Shown: positions 14,784 to 18,981 of the stretch, one piece after another
How the letters are laid out: each line of letters begins with the position of its first letter
Position numbering within the stretch: position 1 is the first letter of the stretch
The notes under the pieces: model-generated
The model's input: only the letters and a program-made list of their open reading frames with translations
Told to the model about the DNA's origin: nothing
The model's database searches: none
Position numbers and translations under genes: made by a program
Source of the DNA: Bacillota bacterium
Lineage (GTDB): Bacteria; Bacillota; Bacilli; Bacillales; Cytobacillaceae
NCBI GenBank assembly: GCA_023389895.1
Contig: JAEWDX010000313.1
Location: forward strand, 1 to 18,981
Reading direction: 5' to 3'
Length of the DNA: 18,981 nucleotides

Positions 14784-14908
14784 TGCAATATAGGGAATTC
14801 ATTATTTACAATCTACATCCAAAAAAATATTGCTAAAACGGAAAAACTAACATTGAAATTATTGGAGTTTACTATTTTAAAAACAATTTCATCCAAGCTT
14901 TCATAGTC
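14768..14908 (+). pseudogene. Broken 3' fragment of the double-cysteine protein gene
   Basis: Bases 14813-14908 align without gaps to 10221-10316, the 3' end of the double-cysteine gene, with about 85 of 96 positions identical. The similarity continues upstream more weakly (14771-14800 against 10171-10200, about 23 of 30) across an 8-base deletion that breaks the frame. The final codons still read QKNIAKTEKLTLKL...ILKTIS-KLS and end in TAG where the intact gene has TAA. The 5' half, including the CC motif, is absent. It is therefore a truncated, frameshifted second copy, left where the efflux cassette meets the older sequence. Confidence 0.85.
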
Positions 14909-14937
14909 GAAGCAAAGTGAGTCTCGAATAAAGTGAA

Positions 14938-14984
14938 ACTTCAATCAGTGGGGTTTATCTTCATCCCCGTTAATCTGCGATAAA
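14938..14984. repeat. Intergenic stem-loop segment, copy 2
   Basis: AGTGGGGT, a short loop, then CCCC, TTAATCT and GATAAA appear in the same order as in 2613-2655. GGGG and CCCC can pair into a short hairpin. It resembles a degenerate member of a stem-loop family I recall from Bacillus intergenic regions; no T run follows, so it is not an obvious terminator. Confidence 0.35.
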
Positions 14985-15029
14985 AAAAGAGGTGTCTCTA
15001 AGCCGAAGTTTCGACATAGAGACACCTCT
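14982..15029 (-). terminator. Rho-independent terminator of cstA
   Basis: A perfect 13-bp stem, AGAGGTGTCTCTA (14988-15000) with TAGAGACACCTCT (15017-15029), has a small inner CGAA/TTCG stem. On the reverse strand it is followed by a run of seven T, nine bases after the cstA stop. This is a textbook terminator for cstA. Confidence 0.93.
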
Positions 15030-15038
15030 ATTATTAAA

Positions 15039-16844
15039 TTAAGCTACTTCTCTTTCTGACATTTCTACTAATTGAGCTTGTGGGATTTTTGATAGCTTAA
15101 TCCATTTGTTAATAGATGCAATCAAAATAATGAAGCCTAGAATAAGCATGATGATGGAAAGAACACCATTTAATACGTTGAAACCAGCATTTTCTGCGTT
15201 TAAGTAAACATTTTTCACCATCCAAAATCCTGCCACATTAACCGTTACATAAAGGTAGGCGAGAGGAATAAGGCATGTCAGCATATACCAACGCTTTTCC
15301 GCAATTTTGAGTACAACTGTCGCACCGATAATTAGACCAATGGAAGCCATTAATTGGTTGGATACGCCAAACAATGCCCAAACCGAACTAATATCGCCGG
15401 AATAAAGCAAATATCCCCAGAATAGACAAGCTAAAGCACTGGCGATTACGTTAGCAGGCAATGAATCTGTCCGCTTTAGCGGTTTAATAAAGTCGCCACC
15501 AAAATCTTGAATTAAGTAACGTGCAACTCGGGTTCCTGCATCTATCGCTGTTAAAATAAAGACGGCCTCAAAGAGAATAACAAATTGATAGAAGAATGAT
15601 GCCATTTTTTCAAAAATTGGAATTTCCGTAAAGATATAAGTCATCCCAACAGCAAGTGTAACCGCTCCACCCGTTCTTCCTTCTAAATCCATGCCAATTT
15701 CATCACTAAGTTGCTGTAAATGAACGGTTTCCATTCCTAATGCAGCATATTTCTCTGGCGTTGAATTGATAGCAAAATAATCTCCAGGCTGCAAAGATAC
15801 AGCTGCAATTAGCGCCATAATCGCAACTAAACATTCAACAAGCATTGCACCAAAGGCGACACCTTTAATATCACCCCAGCGATTAATCATCTTCGGAGTT
15901 GTACCAGAGCCTACAAACGCGTGGAAACCTGAGATTGCCCCACAGGCGATTGTAATCGAAACGAATGGCCATACGGGACCTGCAATAATTGGGCCACCAC
16001 CATTAATAAATTCTGTAAATGCCGGGAACTGAACAGATGGGTTCACATAGAATACCCCAATAATTAGGGCAATGAATACACCAATTTTCATAAATGTACT
16101 TAAATAATCACGCGGTGCCAGCAATAGCCATACGGGAAGGGCTGCAGCAAAAAATGCATAGATTGGTAGCGCGAGCGCAAGTGTGCTTTTTTCTAATGTT
16201 AGGAAATCACCTAAAGCTGTCCCTTTAATGTCTTGACCAAAGATGATCGCGAGGATGATTAAAGAAAACCCGATAATTGTAGCGACTTTTAAATTGCCTG
16301 TTTTCTTATGGTATAATCCAACTCCCATTGCAATTGGAATTGTAATGGCTACCGCAAATGTTCCCCAAGGATTTCTTTCTAAGGCGCTTAAAACAACTAA
16401 TGATAGTCCTGCCATTGTAATCGTAATTATAAATAGCATCGCTAAGCCTGTACAAAATCCGGCTACTGGACCAAGTTCTTCCTTCGCAATTTCTGATAAA
16501 GATTTTCCGTCTCTGCGCATGGAAGCAAAGAGAACAACGGTATCATGGACCGCTCCACCAATGACAGCACCAATCAGAAGCCAAAGAAGTCCAGGTAAAT
16601 AGCCGAACTGTGCTGCCAATATTGGACCGACTAACGGCCCCGCTGCAGCAATCGCCGCAAAATGGTGACCAAATGAAACCCATTTATTCGTGGGTACATA
16701 GTTTTGACCATCCTCTAGCTTATGTGCCGGAGTCGGCTTTTTTTCATTAAGCTTTAATACTTTTGCAGCAATAAATGTTCCGTATAAACGATAAGCAATT
16801 AAAAGGATACAAATAGAACCAATCACAATTGAAACCGCATTCAT
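15039..16844 (-). CDS. cstA: CstA/BtsT-family transporter
   Basis: The 601-residue membrane protein has roughly 16 hydrophobic spans and the CstA core: HKLEDGQNYVPTNKWVSFGHHFAAIAAAGPLVGPI at the N-terminus (about 41-75), AVHDTVVLFASMRRDGKSL, SGFHAFVGSGTTPKMI and AIDAGTRVARYL. Family members take up peptides or pyruvate under carbon limitation; E. coli BtsT is a pyruvate/proton symporter switched on by a LytS/LytTR pair, and CstA itself is linked to peptides and pyruvate. Here a LytS/LytTR pair lies upstream on the chromosome, now separated by the efflux cassette, so pyruvate-type control is a reasonable inference. The ATG at 16844 follows AGGGGGGAA. Paired direct repeats lie 40-83 bp upstream of the start. 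A strong terminator follows the gene. Confidence 0.92.
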   Translation of the reverse strand: MNAVSIVIGSICILLIAYRLYGTFIAAKVLKLNEKKPTPAHKLEDGQNYVPTNKWVSFGHHFAAIAAAGPLVGPILAAQFGYLPGLLWLLIGAVIGGAVHDTVVLFASMRRDGKSLSEIAKEELGPVAGFCTGLAMLFIITITMAGLSLVVLSALERNPWGTFAVAITIPIAMGVGLYHKKTGNLKVATIIGFSLIILAIIFGQDIKGTALGDFLTLEKSTLALALPIYAFFAAALPVWLLLAPRDYLSTFMKIGVFIALIIGVFYVNPSVQFPAFTEFINGGGPIIAGPVWPFVSITIACGAISGFHAFVGSGTTPKMINRWGDIKGVAFGAMLVECLVAIMALIAAVSLQPGDYFAINSTPEKYAALGMETVHLQQLSDEIGMDLEGRTGGAVTLAVGMTYIFTEIPIFEKMASFFYQFVILFEAVFILTAIDAGTRVARYLIQDFGGDFIKPLKRTDSLPANVIASALACLFWGYLLYSGDISSVWALFGVSNQLMASIGLIIGATVVLKIAEKRWYMLTCLIPLAYLYVTVNVAGFWMVKNVYLNAENAGFNVLNGVLSIIMLILGFIILIASINKWIKLSKIPQAQLVEMSEREVA

Positions 16845-16883
16845 TTAGTTATTCCCCCCTTTTTAGTATTCGCTTTCGATCAT

Positions 16884-16927
16884 ACAAAACGTTATCGAAA
16901 TTTTCCCGCTTTTGAGACAAAACGTCA
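16884..16927 (-). promoter_or_regulatory. Paired direct repeats upstream of cstA
   Basis: Read on the cstA strand, TGACGTTTTGT (16927-16917) and TAACGTTTTGT (16894-16884) match at 10 of 11 positions with a 33-bp period, about three helix turns. The ACGTT core partly resembles LytTR half-sites, although those usually repeat every 21-22 bp. TTGACG within the first copy could also serve as a -35 box with GAAAAT 17 bases later. This is a candidate control region, not an established one. Confidence 0.45.
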
Positions 16928-17075
16928 AAATGGCTAGTTGAATCGCAGAAAATAACAAATGAATTACAAATTTCATTTTAAGTAAAGAGGATTTGCAACT
17001 AACTCTACTCAGCCTTAAGTCTTAGCGGGAATCAATTCCAAGGTTGATTTTAACTTTCCTGTTATAAGCTTACAA

Positions 17076-17081
17076 TATAAT
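17076..17081 (+). promoter_or_regulatory. -10 box for the lipoprotein gene
   Basis: TATAAT at 17076-17081 is a perfect -10 box, placing the transcript start about 24 bases before the ATG at 17112. No good -35 box was found at the usual distance, so the promoter may be weak or need an activator. Confidence 0.45.
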
Positions 17082-17111
17082 TAACATCATCTATCATGGA
17101 GGAAGATTAAA

Positions 17112-17831
17112 ATGAAAAGAAAATTAGCTTTGGTGCTCATAATTACTGCAAATTTATTATGGCTAGTAGGATGTAGTTCAGTTGTTCTCGGAAAAGAGAA
17201 GAATTCAGAGATTCTTGTTAAGAAGGATAAAGCAACGCAACTAGATGTCATTTTAAATGCTTCCGTTGGAGAAGTTAATGTTTCTGGTGGTGCAAAGGAA
17301 TGGGTCGAAGGAGAAATTCAATACAATCACAATAACTTTAAGCCAAAAGTTAACTATAAGCTTTCAGGTAAAAAGGGAAAAGTAACAATTGACCAATCTA
17401 AAAAGTATTTGTCAGGAATTAAAATGGGGAATATAAAAAACAAATGGGATCTCGAGCTTACGAATAAGGTTCCAATTAATCTTGAAGTGAATACAGGTGC
17501 ATCGGAAACAGAGCTTGACTTAAGTGGAATGAAGCTTAGTAGACTTGATATTCATGCGGGTGTCGGCGACATTACTGTCGATTTAAGTGGAAAATGGAAG
17601 GAAAGCTTTGATGTTAATTTAGAAATGGGTGTTGGTCAATCAACAATTATCCTACCAAAGGATGTCGGAGTACAAATTAAAGCCTCTAAAGGAATTGGTC
17701 ATTCTAATTTCAAAGGATTTATTTCTGAAGGAAATGGTGTTTATGTAAACGAAGCTTTCAAGAAGGCAAAAGTAAAAATAATCGTGAAAACTGAACTTGG
17801 CATCGGTGAGACTAATTTTGAATTGGAATAA
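17112..17831 (+). CDS. Toast-rack domain lipoprotein
   Basis: The 239-residue protein has a type II signal peptide: basic MKRK, a hydrophobic core, and the lipobox LVGC with the lipidated C21. It is thus anchored on the outer face of the cytoplasmic membrane. The mature part is a beta-rich repeat protein with recurring strands (LDVILNASVGEVNVSGG, LEVNTGASETELDLSG, LDIHAGVGDITVDLSG, VNLEMGVGQSTIILP, IVKTELGIGETNFE). This pattern is that of toast-rack/LiaF-type envelope domains, which occur in cell-wall stress proteins. The exact role is unknown. GGAGGAAG lies before the ATG. It is a single-gene unit, divergent from cstA and convergent with the last MFS gene. Confidence 0.85.
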   Translation: MKRKLALVLIITANLLWLVGCSSVVLGKEKNSEILVKKDKATQLDVILNASVGEVNVSGGAKEWVEGEIQYNHNNFKPKVNYKLSGKKGKVTIDQSKKYLSGIKMGNIKNKWDLELTNKVPINLEVNTGASETELDLSGMKLSRLDIHAGVGDITVDLSGKWKESFDVNLEMGVGQSTIILPKDVGVQIKASKGIGHSNFKGFISEGNGVYVNEAFKKAKVKIIVKTELGIGETNFELE

Positions 17832-17890
17832 TCCCCTATCAACAACTAAAGTTAATTACAATAGCCATTTTTGCTTGATCTATTTTAATA

Positions 17891-17920
17891 AACGGGGCCG
17901 TCCAAAAGACAGCCTCGTTT
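17891..17920. terminator. Bidirectional terminator between the lipoprotein and MFS genes
   Basis: AACGGGGCCGTC (17891-17902) pairs with GACAGCCTCGTT (17908-17919), with one wobble and one mismatch, around a short AAAA-rich loop. On the reverse strand it leads into TTTATTAAAATA and suits the MFS gene ending at 17934; on the forward strand it lies 60 bp after the lipoprotein gene. Confidence 0.8.
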
Positions 17921-17933
17921 CAAAATATCAATA

Positions 17934-18981
17934 TCAGCAATCTTCGCCTACTCCAATTTCCAGCCGCGTTTGCTTCCTTAATTTTCCCATAACCATTAAT
18001 AATATCGGAATCGCCATCAATGAAGATAGGCTTAGCAATCCGAATATGAACAACGGCTTATCATAACCGAGAGTATCAATTAAAAAGCCTCCAAGTGCTG
18101 GACCAATAACATTTCCAAGCTGTGTAAAACCCATCGCCCCGAAATATGTACCGCGCAAATGGGGTTTAGCAATATTATCCATGAATAAATCTGTCATGCT
18201 AAACATTAGCACTTCTCCAGCCGTAAAGATGAAAATGACGAAAAACCAGGATGGCATCCCTCTTGCCAATCCAAAACCAATTAATCCAAAGGTTGTTAAT
18301 ATACTCCCTAACATAATGGAGGCTAATGGTGAATACCTTTTTCCGATCGTTAATAGTGGATATTGAATAATAATAACAATGACAGCATTTAAGGCTAATA
18401 AAATGGAAAAAGTTTTTGCCCCATTTTCGATTAAAGTTGTGTTTGATAAGTATTGCGGCAAGGTTGATGACATTTGCGAATAGCCTGCAATAGACAAAAT
18501 AAAACCAATTAAAGACCAAAATAAAATTGTATCTGATTTCGTAATCTTGAATGCTTCACGAATTGTAACGCGCTTACTCGAAGTCCCATCATGTATAGAT
18601 TCTACTTTAAAAGAAGTCAATTGATAGGTTAATAAAAGTGAAAGACCGTAAAGAATGTACACACCTGCCGCAATAAAAAAAGCGGATGTTGTTTCTGAAG
18701 AACCTAAATAATACCCTAGCAGTGGACCAAAGATAGCCCCAATATTAATCGCCGTATAACGCATATTAAAGATGAGCAACCGGTTCTTCGGTTCCGTTAG
18801 ATCAGCAAGCAATGCCCTTGATGCTGGTTCAAACACGGAACGGCAGAAGCCATTTAACGCATTCATCACGAAAAATCCCCAAACTGCCTCCACTGAACCA
18901 AAGCCAACAAAAACAAAAGACCAAAGAAAAATAGAAATTAATAAAACTCTTTTTCTACCAAATCGATCGGAAAAATAACCG
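17934..18981 (-). CDS. MFS multidrug-type transporter, C-terminal part (cut by right edge)
   Basis: The open frame continues upstream to the window edge, giving at least 348 residues; an internal GTG at 18893 is not the start because the preceding codons encode the conserved MFS motif A (GYFSDRFGRKRVLL), found between spans 2 and 3. Perhaps 50-70 N-terminal residues are missing. Later features are the segment NALNGFCRSVFEPASRALLADLTEPKNR and FGPLLGYYLGSS (antiporter motif C-like), then about eight more hydrophobic spans, and a charged C-terminus (GKLRKQTRLEIGVGEDC). This pattern fits the MdtG/YttB-like 12-span drug-proton antiporters. The substrate is unknown. It converges on the toast-rack lipoprotein and shares its terminator. 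Confidence 0.9.
   Translation of the reverse strand, partial: GYFSDRFGRKRVLLISIFLWSFVFVGFGSVEAVWGFFVMNALNGFCRSVFEPASRALLADLTEPKNRLLIFNMRYTAINIGAIFGPLLGYYLGSSETTSAFFIAAGVYILYGLSLLLTYQLTSFKVESIHDGTSSKRVTIREAFKITKSDTILFWSLIGFILSIAGYSQMSSTLPQYLSNTTLIENGAKTFSILLALNAVIVIIIQYPLLTIGKRYSPLASIMLGSILTTFGLIGFGLARGMPSWFFVIFIFTAGEVLMFSMTDLFMDNIAKPHLRGTYFGAMGFTQLGNVIGPALGGFLIDTLGYDKPLFIFGLLSLSSLMAIPILLMVMGKLRKQTRLEIGVGEDC

Noticed and set aside
18772..18978. 68-codon plus-strand frame at the right edge
   Set aside because: Antisense to conserved MFS motif A coding sequence; a shadow frame.

Overview
The window looks like the chromosome of a low-GC, Gram-positive, endospore-former-type Firmicute, most likely a member of the Bacillaceae. 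The evidence is AT-rich sequence, strong GGAGG-type ribosome binding sites, a PucR-like regulator placed directly before an MsmX ATPase (as I recall for yxkF-msmX in Bacillus subtilis), a lipobox lipoprotein, and a GC-rich inverted intergenic repeat of a kind I recall from Bacillus relatives. The genus cannot be fixed from sequence reading alone.

Layout. (1) 1-239 (-): N-terminal part of an MFS transporter, cut by the window edge. (2) 500-2605 (+): PucR/CdaR-type regulator, then MsmX, the shared ATPase of sugar ABC importers. (3) 7254-2816 (-): a tight five-gene block of SGNH hydrolase, nagA, nagB, an R. etli-type (PF06089) asparaginase and a CutC family protein. It reads as an amino-sugar and amide salvage operon that converges on msmX. 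(4) 7503-10314 (+): a LytS-type sensor kinase, an overlapping LytTR response regulator and a small double-cysteine (CC/Se motif) protein. (5) 10315-10951: a gene-poor stretch with a terminator, a 127-bp GC-rich inverted repeat and a TetR-gene promoter carrying a perfect palindromic operator. (6) 10952-14783 (+): TetR regulator, ABC ATPase, ABC-2 permease, two small membrane proteins and an MFS efflux protein. This reads as an export or resistance cassette. (7) 14768-14908: a frameshifted remnant of the double-cysteine gene, about 88% identical to the 3' end of the intact copy 4.6 kb upstream. (8) 16844-15039 (-): a CstA/BtsT-type carbon-starvation (pyruvate or peptide) transporter with a strong terminator and paired direct repeats upstream. 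(9) 17112-17831 (+): a toast-rack lipoprotein. (10) 18981-17934 (-): a second MFS transporter, cut by the right edge.

How the parts fit. LytS/LytTR pairs control CstA-family pyruvate transporters in other bacteria (BtsSR-BtsT in E. coli), so regions 4 and 8 probably formed one neighbourhood: sensor, regulator, double-cysteine protein and transporter. The TetR-ABC-MFS cassette now sits between them and is bordered by two copies of the double-cysteine gene's 3' end. This suggests the cassette entered by recombination at that gene. The most notable points are this flanking duplication, the candidate TetR operator, the paired repeats before cstA, and the asparaginase and CutC genes inside the nag operon. 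I found no CRISPR array, rRNA, tRNA, transposase or integrase.
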